DNA of 64,000 nt, taken from positions 1 to 64,000 of IMG/VR virus record IMGVR_UViG_3300017963_000239, one strand, 5' to 3'. Within the stretch, counting starts at the first letter, position 1, and each line of letters starts with the position of its first letter. The notes below the pieces were generated by a model. That model ran no database searches and was not told where the DNA came from. It saw nothing but the letters and a program-made list of their open reading frames with translations. The position numbers were made by a program, and so were the translations under genes. Positions 15,766 to 22,639 of the stretch are shown piece after piece. Origin of the DNA: a virus.

Positions 15766-15933
15766 GGCATCCAACAGATCAAGTCATACATGCATCCTCG
15801 AAAGAGGGCTCCAGGTTCGAGTCCTGGCTCCGCGACCAGCCCGCAAGGGCTACAAACCGCGGAGTGGCGGAATGGTAGACGCACTTGTGTTTGGAACAAG
15901 CAAAACGCTTTCTGGCCTGTTCACTCGGATGCC
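15766..15933 (+). tRNA. Circularly permuted class II tRNA-like gene with bracket stem
   Basis: Upstream element 15766-15793; 3' half with variable arm CCTC-GAAA-GAGG, T-arm and CTCCGCG-A-CCA; linker with GCCC-gcaa-GGGC; 5' half CGCGGAG (perfect 7-bp match), Leu-type D-arm and anticodon stem CTTGT/ACAAG with loop GTTTGGA; downstream element. Flanks pair GGCAT/ATGCC and GTCA/TGGC. The class II body with a TTG anticodon is inconsistent, so the identity is left open. Confidence 0.6.
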
Positions 15934-15993
15934 CTATCTCTGGTTCCCCTGATTGGCAGGGCTCGCTGGGTTCGACTCCCAGGTGCCGGACCA
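15934..15993 (+). pseudogene. Orphan tRNA 3' half
   Basis: Hairpin CCCTG/CAGGG, T-arm CTGGGTTCGACTCCCAG and GTGCCGG-A-CCA, with no matching 5' strand nearby. Confidence 0.45.
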
Positions 15994-15994
15994 A

Positions 15995-16224
15995 GACAGC
16001 CAACTGGTGAGATCACACACGCACTGGTTTAGCGCTTGACTGAATATCAAGAGTACGTTGGTTCGAGACCAACCCCTCCCGCTCTGCTTCGGACTGCACG
16101 AAGGTTCCGCTGATCCCCGGTAAGACGGCCATGACGCCGGGGCTAGGTAACCATGGCCAGCAGTCCGGAGTGGAGCGGGAGGGTAGCTGAGAAATCGCAA
16201 CTCTGGTCCCTCCCCTCGGCTGTC
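15995..16224 (+). tRNA. Circularly permuted tRNA-Phe (GAA)-like gene with bracket stem
   Basis: 3' part 16023-16081 runs from the D-loop (ACTGGTTTAGC) through anticodon arm CTTGA-CTGAATA-TCAAG and T-arm to CCCTCCC-G. The 5' part GGGAGGG-TA-GCTGAG is at 16177. Joined in the D-loop they give a perfect tRNA-Phe. The 95-nt linker folds as an 11-bp hairpin (CTTCGGACTGC/GCAGTCCGGAG) that prolongs the acceptor stem. Flanks pair GACAGCC/GGCTGTC (7 bp) and GATCA/TGGTC. A normal tRNA-Phe is at 8731. Confidence 0.75.
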
Positions 16225-16262
16225 CTGATTTTTCGTACACGGTGGAGTCTTAGGACTCCTGC
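16225..16262 (+). pseudogene. 5' relic of tRNA-Arg (CCT)
   Basis: Ends just after the anticodon region ACTCCTGC, directly before the HNH gene whose far end overlaps an intact tRNA-Arg(CCT). Confidence 0.45.
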
Positions 16263-16285
16263 TCTATCCGTGATACAGTGTCTGT

Positions 16286-16834
16286 GTGGCGGCGAAGAAG
16301 AAGCTCCCGTACCAACCGAATTGGGAGAGGACGTCTACCAGCACGGGCTACAAGGTAGTTCATTGCCCCGACCACCCGAGAGCGTGGAGCACCGGGTACG
16401 TGTACGTGCACGTCGTGGTCATGGAGGCGAAGCTGGGGCGCTTGTTGAGACGTGGAGAGGTGGTTCACCACGACAACGAGGACCGGTTGGACAACGATCC
16501 AGACAACCTGGTGCTGACGTCGAAGGTAGGGCACGGCAAGGAGCACGCGAGGCCGCAGAGACAAGTAGGTTTGACCTGCGCTAACTGCGGCAAGAAGTTC
16601 AAGAGACGTCTGGGCCAAGAGCCCTCCAAGAAAGGAGCCAAGAGGGCGTTCTGTTCGCGGCGCTGCAACGGGTTGGCAAACGGCTTCAAGGGAAACCACG
16701 GGGTTCGACATGGGACACTCGTGGCCTACAACTACAGGGGTTGTCGCTGCTCGTTGTGCAAGGAAGCCAAATCTCGGTACTATCGATCAAGAAAGAAAGC
16801 CCTCGACGCCGATGGACGGCATCCGGATTCCTAA
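16286..16834 (+). CDS. HNH homing endonuclease in tRNA-Arg(CCT)
   Basis: 182 residues, GTG start exactly 7 bp after TACAGT. HNH core GEVVHHDNEDRLDNDPDNLVLTSK, zinc pairs CANCGKKF...CSRRCNG, and a final CRCSLCKEAKSRY knuckle. Its last 36 bp are the 5' half of tRNA-Arg(CCT); the TAA stop is in the anticodon loop. Same subfamily as 21048, 22087, 23578, 31071, 38013 and 40211. Confidence 0.88.
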   Translation: MAAKKKLPYQPNWERTSTSTGYKVVHCPDHPRAWSTGYVYVHVVVMEAKLGRLLRRGEVVHHDNEDRLDNDPDNLVLTSKVGHGKEHARPQRQVGLTCANCGKKFKRRLGQEPSKKGAKRAFCSRRCNGLANGFKGNHGVRHGTLVAYNYRGCRCSLCKEAKSRYYRSRKKALDADGRHPDS

Positions 16835-16872
16835 TCCGGTCGGTGCAGGTTCGATTCCTGCCGGGGGTGCCA
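16799..16872 (+). tRNA. tRNA-Arg (CCT)
   Basis: GCCCTCG/CGGGGGT acceptor, loop TTCCTAA, encoded CCA. Confidence 0.85.
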
Positions 16873-16900
16873 GACGGAGCATATTGTGCTAGCGTCTTGA

Positions 16901-16975
16901 TGCGGCGTGGAGCAGTCAGGTAGCTCGCAAGGCTCATAACCTTGAGGTCGTAGGTTCAAATCCTACCGCTCGCAA
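16901..16975 (+). tRNA. Initiator-type tRNA-Met (CAT)
   Basis: D-arm GAGC-AGTCAGGTA-GCTC and T-arm resemble bacterial tRNA-fMet; loop CTCATAA. The acceptor is irregular, with an unpaired end. Confidence 0.7.
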
Positions 16976-16983
16976 CCACCTAG

Positions 16984-17012
16984 TTGACAATCCGCTGACC
17001 ACATAATATGAT
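16984..17012 (+). promoter_or_regulatory. Promoter TTGACAatc-17-TATGAT
   Basis: Best match of the phage promoter family. The -10 ends 7 bp before the GTG at 17019: leaderless. Confidence 0.75.
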
Positions 17013-17018
17013 GGCGGC

Positions 17019-17303
17019 GTGGATCAACTACCAAACAGCTCGTGCGTCGGATGCGGCTACTGCTGCTCCAAGGCACCGTGCCCTCTCGGGGTAAAGCTGC
17101 ATGGCGCGGTGGCGCCGTGCCCGTCACTCGTCGAGAAGGACGGGAGGTGGTGGTGCTCAGAGGTGTTGAGAGCGGAAGGGCAGGACAAGCAATGGCTGGT
17201 CGACAACTTGTACATCGGCGCGGGGTGCTGCAGCAGCCTGAACAGCCAGCGCCGCGCGAAGCTCTCCGAACTGAACTCCTCGTCGAGTTCTGCCGGGCGT
17301 TGA
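17019..17303 (+). CDS. Cys-rich protein, probably the front part of a frameshifted gene
   Basis: 94 residues beginning MDQLPNSSCVGCGYCCSKAPC, a CxxCxxCC cluster of the kind seen in small metal/Fe-S proteins, followed by CPSLVEKDGRWWCSE. After GAGCCSSLNSQRR this frame becomes low-complexity Ser, while the +2 frame continues sensibly (see 17249-17455), so the original protein probably spanned both. Confidence 0.6.
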   Translation: MDQLPNSSCVGCGYCCSKAPCPLGVKLHGAVAPCPSLVEKDGRWWCSEVLRAEGQDKQWLVDNLYIGAGCCSSLNSQRRAKLSELNSSSSSAGR

Positions 17304-17455
17304 TCCGCAACCATCCGAGCACGGACGCTATCGTCCTGAGCCTTGTGGCGGCGCAGCGCGCTACAGAGGCGACAGACGATGAGATGAAGCTGTTCTCGGA
17401 GGCGGTTCTTCAGGAGCAACGCAAAGCCCCATGGCCCGAAGGGTTCTTCGGTTGA
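17249..17455 (+). CDS. Continuation of the Cys-rich gene in another frame
   Basis: Encodes REALRTELLVEFCRALIRN to WPEGFFG without a good start codon of its own. It reads as the natural C-terminus of the protein at 17019. A one-base indel near 17255, programmed frameshift or sequencing error would each explain it. Confidence 0.45.
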   Translation, partial: APREALRTELLVEFCRALIRNHPSTDAIVLSLVAAQRATEATDDEMKLFSEAVLQEQRKAPWPEGFFG

Positions 17456-17465
17456 GGAGAGGACG

Positions 17466-17747
17466 ATGGCTGACGATCTGGAGCTGACGGACGAGGAACG
17501 AGAGCACATCAAGGCGCGCCGAGCTGAGAAGAAGCAGAAGGCGTGGAATCCGAAGCAAGCCTCCGACTACACGCCGGAGGAGAAGGCTGTGGCATTCGAC
17601 AAGATCCACAAGCTCGCGCTGGAGCATTTCGAAGGGAAGAAGAAGGACGGCTGGGGCTTGAAGGACGTCGAGCACTGGTTCTACGAGGCTGGCATGGAGC
17701 TTCTTGGGGAGGGCGTCTGGGACGTCTTGAACTCGTTCGAGGGCTGA
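17466..17747 (+). CDS. Small acidic hypothetical protein
   Basis: 93 residues; good ribosome site GAGGAGAG before the ATG. Helical and charged (ELTDEEREHIKARRAEKKQK), then DYTPEEKAVAFDKIHKLAL. No family recognised. Confidence 0.6.
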   Translation: MADDLELTDEEREHIKARRAEKKQKAWNPKQASDYTPEEKAVAFDKIHKLALEHFEGKKKDGWGLKDVEHWFYEAGMELLGEGVWDVLNSFEG

Positions 17748-17788
17748 GCGCCTTGCGATAGATCCCCGTGCTCGGGTAGTATCCGGGC

Positions 17789-18061
17789 ATGGGCAAGCTA
17801 GGTCATCTGGTCCGTCATTTGCGGGAGGGTATGGGTGCCGTGGTTAGCGGTGAGTTCGGATCCCCGCAGGCTCCTGAGACCATTCCTGGTGGTGAGGGTG
17901 CTCATCTGACCCCGCAGGACGTCGACCCCGAGCAGTTGGCTTTGGGGGCCGCGGTCGAGATGGAGCACACGAAGGACCCGAAGACGGCCATGGAGATCGC
18001 GCTCGATCACTTGGCCGAAGACCCGAAGTACTACGACAAGCTGCTGTCGCTCGGGCTCTGA
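17789..18061 (+). CDS. DUF5661-like small protein
   Basis: 90 residues ending AVEMEHTKDPKTAMEIALDHLAEDPKYYDKLL, the pattern of a phage-borne family of unknown function (EHT..P..A.EIA.DHL.EDP.YY). A TTGCGA-18-TAGTAT promoter lies 10-40 bp upstream. The first eight residues MGKLGHLV are shared with the unrelated protein at 43962. Confidence 0.65.
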   Translation: MGKLGHLVRHLREGMGAVVSGEFGSPQAPETIPGGEGAHLTPQDVDPEQLALGAAVEMEHTKDPKTAMEIALDHLAEDPKYYDKLLSLGL

Positions 18062-18076
18062 GCAGCAACACATAGC

Positions 18077-18126
18077 TCCACGGAGGAGCGTTCCGAGCAC
18101 TGGAACTTCACGTGCTCCTCCGTTTC
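18077..18126 (+). terminator. Rho-independent terminator
   Basis: ACGGAGGAGC paired with GCTCCTCCGT, then TTTCTTT. Confidence 0.7.
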
Positions 18127-18136
18127 TTTGCGTCTT

Positions 18137-18211
18137 GGGGATGTGGTCTAGCTAGGCGAGGACGCTGGATTGTCGATCCAGAGGTCGCGGGTTCGAATCC
18201 CGTCATCCCCG
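18137..18211 (+). tRNA. tRNA-Asp (GTC), copy 1
   Basis: GGGGATG/CATCCCC acceptor, loop TTGTCGA, discriminator G. Confidence 0.9.
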
Positions 18212-18213
18212 CT

Positions 18214-18252
18214 GTGGTCGTAGCTCAATCGGTAGAGCGTCTGGATGTGGCC
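18214..18252 (+). pseudogene. 5' relic of tRNA-His (GTG)
   Basis: GTGGTCG, an intact D-arm, and TCTGG-ATGTGGC: a tRNA-His cut immediately after the anticodon by the HNH gene. Confidence 0.7.
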
Positions 18253-18274
18253 CAAAAGTGTTAGGCTCACAACC

Positions 18275-18703
18275 ATGCCAGCGAAGACCAAGAAGTGTGG
18301 GAAGTGCCAGAAGCGCAAGCCTGTGGATCAGTTTTACTGGAAGGACAAGGCGCGGGGGACGAGGCATTCGTACTGCAGGGCGTGTTTCGCCGCGCGCCAC
18401 AAGACTTACTACCAGGAGAACAAGCAGTACTACTTGGAGAAGAAGGCGCGCTGCAAGCAGAGGCTCCGCGAGTATGTGAACGAACTGAAGCGCGCGCCGT
18501 GTACGGACTGTGGCCGGACGTACCCGCCCTACGTGATGGACTTTGATCACTTGAATGGGGAGGAGAAGGGGGGCCTCGTGGCGCATTTGGTGGCGCAGGG
18601 GCAGGTTCGGAGAGCCAAAGAAGAGATAGCTAAGTGCGAGCTGGTATGCGCCAACTGTCACAGGATCAGAACGCACGAAAGACGTATGGAGGTCGTAGCC
18701 TAA
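18275..18703 (+). CDS. HNH-type endonuclease in tRNA-His
   Basis: 142 residues. CGKCQKRKPVDQFYWKDK and CRACFAARHKTYY form an N-terminal finger; CTDCGRTYPPYVMDFDHLNG...CELVCANCHRIRTHER is the HNH core. TAGGCT ends 8 bp before the ATG. The stop TAA is in the D-loop of the intact tRNA-His that follows, and the tRNA-His 5' relic precedes it. Confidence 0.85.
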   Translation: MPAKTKKCGKCQKRKPVDQFYWKDKARGTRHSYCRACFAARHKTYYQENKQYYLEKKARCKQRLREYVNELKRAPCTDCGRTYPPYVMDFDHLNGEEKGGLVAHLVAQGQVRRAKEEIAKCELVCANCHRIRTHERRMEVVA

Positions 18704-18760
18704 CGGTTAAGGCACAGGATTGTGGCTCCTGGTATGCCGGTTCGATTCCGGTCGATCTCC
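18688..18760 (+). tRNA. tRNA-His (GTG)
   Basis: GGAGGTCG/CGATCTCC (eight pairs including G-1:C73), loop TTGTGGC. The D-arm sequence differs from the relic at 18214. Confidence 0.88.
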
Positions 18761-18872
18761 CCGGTGGTCGAGTCCGCTCGGTCACCCCACTACGCCCCTG
18801 GAGCCGGGTACTCCGGCGGGGCCAACAAGGAGAAGAAGAGAGACAAGGGTGTGGCAACCCAGGCAGGTAGCC

Positions 18873-20030
18873 ATGAACAAGGTACACGTGAACGTCGGAA
18901 CCATCGGACACATCGACCATGGGAAGACGACCCTCACCGCGGCGATCACCAAGGTGATGGCGGAGCTTCACGGTGGGAAGGTGGTCCCCTTCAACAAGAT
19001 CGACAACGCACCGGAAGAGCAGAAGCGCGGCGTGACCATCAACACGTCGCACGTGGAGTACGAGTCGGCGACGCGGCACTACGCGCACGTCGACTGTCCG
19101 GGGCACGCTGACTACATCAAGAACATGATCACCGGTGCGGCCCAGATGGACGGCGCGGTGCTTCTGGTCGATGGGTCGCAGGGTCCGCAGGTGCAGACCA
19201 AGGAGCACATCCTGCTTGCGAAGCAGGTGGGTGTGGAGAGGATGGTGGTGTTCATCAACAAGGTGGACATCGCAGACCCCGAGCTGCTGGAGTTGGTCGC
19301 CTTGGAGACGGCCGAGCATCTGGAGGCGCAGGGATACGAGGACTCTCCGGTGGTCCAGGGCTCCGCTCTGAAGGCTCTGGAGGGCTCTGAGACGGGCTGC
19401 ATCGTCGAGCTGGTCGAAGCCATGGACAGGCACTTCCCGGACCCTGTGAGGGACTTCGAGGCGCCTTTCATGCTGCCTATCGAGGGAGTCCACACCATCG
19501 AAGGCCGCGGCACTGTGGTCACCGGTCGTGTGGAGCGTGGTGTGTTGCCTCTCGGGGCGACGGTCGAGATCATCGGTCTGGTGGACGAGGACTCCAAGCC
19601 TCGCCAGGTCGTGGTCACGGGCATCCAGATGTTCCACAAGGACCAACCCGAAGCGCGGGCCGGAGAGAACTGTGGCCTGTTGCTGCGCGGTGTTCGTCGG
19701 GACGAGGTGGTTCGGGGTCAGGTGCTCATCGTGCCGGGCTCCGTGCGGTCTCACATGAAGGCGAAGGCCGAGCTGTTCGTGTTGTCGAAGGAGGACGGGG
19801 GTCGGCACACTCCGATCTTCAAGGGCTACCGCCCACAGTTCTTCTTCGGCACGACCAACGTCACGGGCACCGTGGCGGACATCGGCGAGCTGGACTTGGT
19901 CAAGCCTGGCGAGCACGCCGAAGTAGCGCTGGAGTTGCAGAAGCCTGTCGGCATGGAAGCTGGCATGCGATTCGCTGTTCGTGAGAGCAGCAAGACCGTC
20001 GCTGCAGGTGTGGTCCTCAGCGTCACGTAG
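18873..20030 (+). CDS. tuf: Translation elongation factor EF-Tu
   Basis: 385 residues, nearly full bacterial length. G1 GHIDHGKT, G2 RGVTIN, G3 DCPGHADY, G4 NKVD and G5 SALK are all intact, and domains 2 and 3 are complete. Changes: the loop after G3 reads [19 protein letters not shown], and the usual GGRTVGAG near the C-terminus is SSKTVAAG, in the region that contacts aminoacyl-tRNA and antibiotics. It delivers aminoacyl-tRNA to the ribosome. Sitting among more than 45 tRNAs it may serve phage tRNAs or evade host systems that attack EF-Tu. Confidence 0.95.
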   Translation: MNKVHVNVGTIGHIDHGKTTLTAAITKVMAELHGGKVVPFNKIDNAPEEQKRGVTINTSHVEYESATRHYAHVDCPGHADYIKNMITGAAQMDGAVLLVDGSQGPQVQTKEHILLAKQVGVERMVVFINKVDIADPELLELVALETAEHLEAQGYEDSPVVQGSALKALEGSETGCIVELVEAMDRHFPDPVRDFEAPFMLPIEGVHTIEGRGTVVTGRVERGVLPLGATVEIIGLVDEDSKPRQVVVTGIQMFHKDQPEARAGENCGLLLRGVRRDEVVRGQVLIVPGSVRSHMKAKAELFVLSKEDGGRHTPIFKGYRPQFFFGTTNVTGTVADIGELDLVKPGEHAEVALELQKPVGMEAGMRFAVRESSKTVAAGVVLSVT

Positions 20031-20062
20031 AACGGGCAGGCCGGTCCCGCAAACCGGCCATT

Positions 20063-20139
20063 GGGGATGTGGTGCAGTCGCGTAGCACACTTGCCTGTCA
20101 CGCAAGAGGTCGCGGGTTCAAGTCCCGTCATCCCCGCCA
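20063..20139 (+). tRNA. tRNA-Asp (GTC), copy 2
   Basis: GGGGATG/CATCCCC, loop CTGTCAC, encoded CCA; D- and anticodon stems differ from copy 1. Confidence 0.9.
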
Positions 20140-20140
20140 A

Positions 20141-20269
20141 GCGCCCATCGGATCAGATCAAACAAGCATCCTACGTAGCTCAGATGGTAGAGCAGCGGCC
20201 TCTCAAGCCGCCGGCCATGGGTTCAATTCCCATCGCGGGTAACACAACATGATCTTTTCACTCGGGCGC
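20141..20269 (+). tRNA. Bracketed tRNA-Glu (CTC)
   Basis: tRNA body 20168-20241: D-arm and anticodon arm GCGGC-CTCTCAA-GCCGC are good, the acceptor pairs imperfectly with CGCGGGT. Upstream element GCGCCC-ATCGGATCAGATCAAACAAGC and downstream TGATC...CTC-GGGCGC pair in both helices (GCGCCC/GGGCGC, GATCA/TGATC), as in the permuted genes, but here the tRNA is in normal order. Confidence 0.6.
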
Positions 20270-20277
20270 CCATTTTT

Positions 20278-20814
20278 CTAGGGCTCGTGACATCCTCGGC
20301 ACCTCGCCTCGTAGGACTCGGCGCCGCCGACTTTCACTTGTTCTTCACCATGCACGAGCCTCTGGGTTCGACTGGCTTCCTTGCCGCACCGGGAGCACAC
20401 AGCGCGTACTTTGGTCACGGTTTCAGCGATGGCCATCAACTCAGGGACAGGGTGGAAGGGGCGCCCCTGAAAGTCTTGGTCTAGGCCGGCGACGATGACG
20501 CGGTAGCCCTTGTCTGCCAGGATGTTGATTCCATCGATCATGTCGTTGTCGAAGAACTGCGCTTCGTCGATGGCTACGACGTCGGTCTCAGGCTTGACGC
20601 GACGAATGAGATCGTAGCTCGAAGCCACTGGCTCGGCTTCGATGTCGATCCCTTGGTGGCTTACGATCTTCTCTTTGGCGTAGCGGTCGTCAACGGACGG
20701 CTTGAACGCCTGAACGGTTTGCTTCGCGAACAGGGCTCGGCGCACGCGGCGGATCAACTCTTCGGTTTTGCCGCTGAACATCGAGCCCACAACAACTTCA
20801 ACATGTCCTGACAT
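20278..20814 (-). CDS. tdk: Thymidine kinase
   Basis: 178 residues. P-loop [17 protein letters not shown] (Walker B), lasso segment, and zinc pairs CSRCG and CRGCH. Class II TK that phosphorylates thymidine to feed dTTP pools. Complete, minus strand, its 3' end 9 bp from the bracket element of tRNA-Glu. Confidence 0.93.
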   Translation of the reverse strand: MSGHVEVVVGSMFSGKTEELIRRVRRALFAKQTVQAFKPSVDDRYAKEKIVSHQGIDIEAEPVASSYDLIRRVKPETDVVAIDEAQFFDNDMIDGINILADKGYRVIVAGLDQDFQGRPFHPVPELMAIAETVTKVRAVCSRCGKEASRTQRLVHGEEQVKVGGAESYEARCRGCHEP

Positions 20815-20819
20815 GTTCT

Positions 20820-20893
20820 AGGGGTATAGCTCAGCTAGGGAGAGCAGCGGATTCCAAATCCGCAGGTCGGGAGTTCGATTCTCTCTGCCCCTG
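20820..20893 (+). tRNA. tRNA-Trp (CCA)
   Basis: AGGGGTA/TGCCCCT acceptor, loop TTCCAAA, discriminator G. Confidence 0.9.
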
Positions 20894-20897
20894 CTAC

Positions 20898-20970
20898 GGG
20901 CCAGTAGCTCAGTAGGTTAGAGCGTCCGCCTGATAAGCGGGAGGTCGTTTATTCTAACCTGGACAATTTC
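20898..20970 (+). pseudogene. Decayed tRNA-Ile (GAT)
   Basis: Good acceptor start, D-arm and anticodon arm with GAT, but the T-arm (GTCGTTTATTCTAAC) and 3' acceptor strand are broken. An intact, diverged tRNA-Ile(GAT) follows 2 bp later. Confidence 0.6.
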
Positions 20971-20972
20971 TT

Positions 20973-21044
20973 GGACTGCAATGCTCTGGTTGAGCTACGA
21001 TGCCTGATAAGCATCGTGGCGGGGTCCAATTCCCCGGCGGTCCA
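20973..21044 (+). tRNA. tRNA-Ile (GAT)
   Basis: GGACTGC/GCGGTCC acceptor, loop CTGATAA, T-loop TCCAATT; very small D-loop. It differs strongly from the decayed copy just upstream. Confidence 0.75.
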
Positions 21045-21047
21045 CCG

Positions 21048-21623
21048 ATGAGCAAACAACGCAGGGATTCCCAGGGCCGTCTTCTTCTAGAATTTCGGTG
21101 TCCTTGTGGGAAGAGGTTCTGGGCACGCCCCAGACCTCCGAACAAGTCGGGGAAGCGGTATTGTAGCTTGGTGTGCTACGGGAGGCTTAGGGACTTTTCT
21201 GGATCTAAAAACCCCAACTGGAGGGGAGGGTCGTTCCAGAGTGGCAAGGGTTACTGGTATGTTCATATGCCAGATCATCACCGAGCGATGAAGAATGGCT
21301 ACGTCAAGAGGGCGGATGTTGTAGCCGAGAAGAAGATCGGGAGGAAGTTGTTGCCTAACGAGGTGGTGCACCACGAAGATTCAGATCCGAGCAACGACAG
21401 CCTAGACAACCTAGTGGTCAAGGACTCCCTAGCGCATATCAGAGAGCACGCAGTGAAGAGGCGAAAGCCTAAGAAGTCAAAGAAGGCTCGAAAGTCTGTT
21501 TGTTGGCCCTCCGATAGCGTGCTTTTGGAGATGGCTAAGACCATGACACAGCGCCAAATGGCAACGCTTCTTGGGTGCAGTCAGCCCGCCGTATTCTATC
21601 GCCTGCACCGTTCTCGTCGTTGA
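21048..21623 (+). CDS. HNH homing endonuclease downstream of tRNA-Ile
   Basis: 191 residues. N-terminal zinc finger CPCGKRFWARP...CSLVCYG, HNH core NEVVHHEDSDPSNDSLDNLVVKD, and a C-terminal HTH (MTQRQMATLLGCSQPAVFYRL). It starts 3 bp after tRNA-Ile. Here the order is decayed tRNA, intact tRNA, endonuclease, unlike the HNH-before-tRNA cases. Confidence 0.85.
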   Translation: MSKQRRDSQGRLLLEFRCPCGKRFWARPRPPNKSGKRYCSLVCYGRLRDFSGSKNPNWRGGSFQSGKGYWYVHMPDHHRAMKNGYVKRADVVAEKKIGRKLLPNEVVHHEDSDPSNDSLDNLVVKDSLAHIREHAVKRRKPKKSKKARKSVCWPSDSVLLEMAKTMTQRQMATLLGCSQPAVFYRLHRSRR

Positions 21624-21787
21624 GCCCTGAGCAGCTTCCGCACATCATCTGCGGACCGGCTGCTCAGGACGAGGCGCAGCTGCGTGGAAAGCTCCCGCAT
21701 GCGCGCGCAGACGTCGCACTGGCAGCCGGGTTTGGTCTGTTGGTGCTCGTTCCAGATCTTCAGCTCTTGCTCTTCGACGGCAGTCAT
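21596..21787 (-). CDS. Small helical hypothetical protein
   Basis: 63 residues with CQCDVCARMRELSTQLRLVL, a Cys pair plus helix. It converges on and overlaps the HNH 3' end by 28 bp. Uncertain. Confidence 0.4.
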   Translation of the reverse strand: MTAVEEQELKIWNEHQQTKPGCQCDVCARMRELSTQLRLVLSSRSADDVRKLLRAQRRERCRR

Positions 21788-21909
21788 GCTGCCATCATGC
21801 CTGAGAGCTGAAGCTCATCTTGCACGACGCCGGTCGATTTCCGGCTGGAGGTAGACATGAAGAGGTCGATGCCGCCGTAGCCCCTCCTTCTGCGTGAAGG
21901 AGGTGGCCT

Positions 21910-22011
21910 ATGTGTCGCTACTGCCAAATCGTCTGGTCCCTGCTGGGGCCGGGCTATCTCTGTCGCCCTTGCTGGAGGAAGAAGTATCGGAATGCGAAGA
22001 AGGGTCGGTAA
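21910..22011 (+). CDS. Mini zinc-ribbon protein
   Basis: 33 residues, MCRYCQIVWSLLGPGYLCRP then CWRKKYRNAKKGR: C-x2-C...C-x2-C zinc ribbon with a basic tail. Strong ribosome site AAGGAGG 9 nt upstream. Likely a nucleic-acid- or RNA polymerase-binding peptide. Confidence 0.55.
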   Translation: MCRYCQIVWSLLGPGYLCRPCWRKKYRNAKKGR

Positions 22012-22040
22012 GACCGGCTGAGGGCTAGCTGCCCTCACAC

Positions 22041-22070
22041 GGGCCTGTAGCTCAGCTGGGAGAGCGCTTC
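22041..22070 (+). pseudogene. 5' relic of a tRNA-Ala
   Basis: The first 28 nt equal those of tRNA-Ala(CGC) at 23341; broken off in the anticodon stem by the HNH gene. Confidence 0.6.
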
Positions 22071-22086
22071 GTGCTACACTGGCAAA

Positions 22087-22578
22087 ATGCTGGAAGTGGT
22101 TGTGAGGTACGAGAAACCTGGAGATCCGTATGTCCGTGTTCGGCTGTCGGATGGCCGGGTCGTGCGTGAGCACAGGTTCATCATGGAGTGCAAGCTAGGT
22201 CGGAAGCTCTCCCCTAGCGAGCACGTCCATCATAAGGACTTGAACCCCCGGAACAACGAGGAGAGCAACTTAGAATTGAAGTCGCGGGCGGATCACTGCC
22301 GCCTGCACCGCCCTGTGGCGCGGAAGGTTAGACTGCGCTGTCCTACTTGCGGGTGTTGTTTCGAACGCACTGCCAGGTATGTCAGGTCCAAGAAGAAGCT
22401 AGGCCAGCACAGTTTCTTCTGCGGTCGTAGCTGCCGGGGACCTAGGGGCGGAGAAACAACACGAAAGGTCACCGCGCATGGGTCTCGCGGAGGCTATTTG
22501 AGGGGCTGTCGGTGTGCTGAGTGTCGAGAGGCGCAGGCGCACTACATGCGCGAGTACAGATCAAAGGGGCTGTGGTGA
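22087..22578 (+). CDS. HNH homing endonuclease in tRNA-Ala
   Basis: 163 residues. HNH core SEHVHHKDLNPRNNEESNLELKS, fingers CPTCGCCFERTARY...CGRSCRG, final CRCAECREAQAHYMREY. TACACT ends 7 bp before the ATG. The TGA stop is in the D-arm of tRNA-Ala(GGC), which it overlaps by 13 bp. Confidence 0.87.
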   Translation: MLEVVVRYEKPGDPYVRVRLSDGRVVREHRFIMECKLGRKLSPSEHVHHKDLNPRNNEESNLELKSRADHCRLHRPVARKVRLRCPTCGCCFERTARYVRSKKKLGQHSFFCGRSCRGPRGGETTRKVTAHGSRGGYLRGCRCAECREAQAHYMREYRSKGLW

Positions 22579-22636
22579 AAGGGGATCACGCAACCATGGC
22601 ATGGTTGTATTACGGGTTCGAATCCCGTCAGCTCCA
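22566..22636 (+). tRNA. tRNA-Ala (GGC)
   Basis: GGGGCTG/CAGCTCC acceptor, D-stem GTGA/TCAC, loop ATGGCAT, T-arm CGGGTTCGAATCCCG. Confidence 0.8.
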
Positions 22637-22639
22637 CTA

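Noticed and set aside
7406-16224. Group I introns in the bracketed tRNA-like genes
   Set aside because: The bracket module totals only about 65-80 nt and lacks the conserved G-binding P7 and P3-P8 elements. It might still be a novel small intron, so this rejection covers only the known class.
7406-16224. Ordinary tandem tRNAs misread as permuted
   Set aside because: The reversed halves have matching acceptor strands (three perfect or GU-perfect, one 6 of 7), and no matching partner in the normal order exists for them.
18720-18872. Longer N-terminus for EF-Tu
   Set aside because: The extra codons overlap tRNA-His and lack EF-Tu similarity; the ATG at 18873 gives the conserved start.
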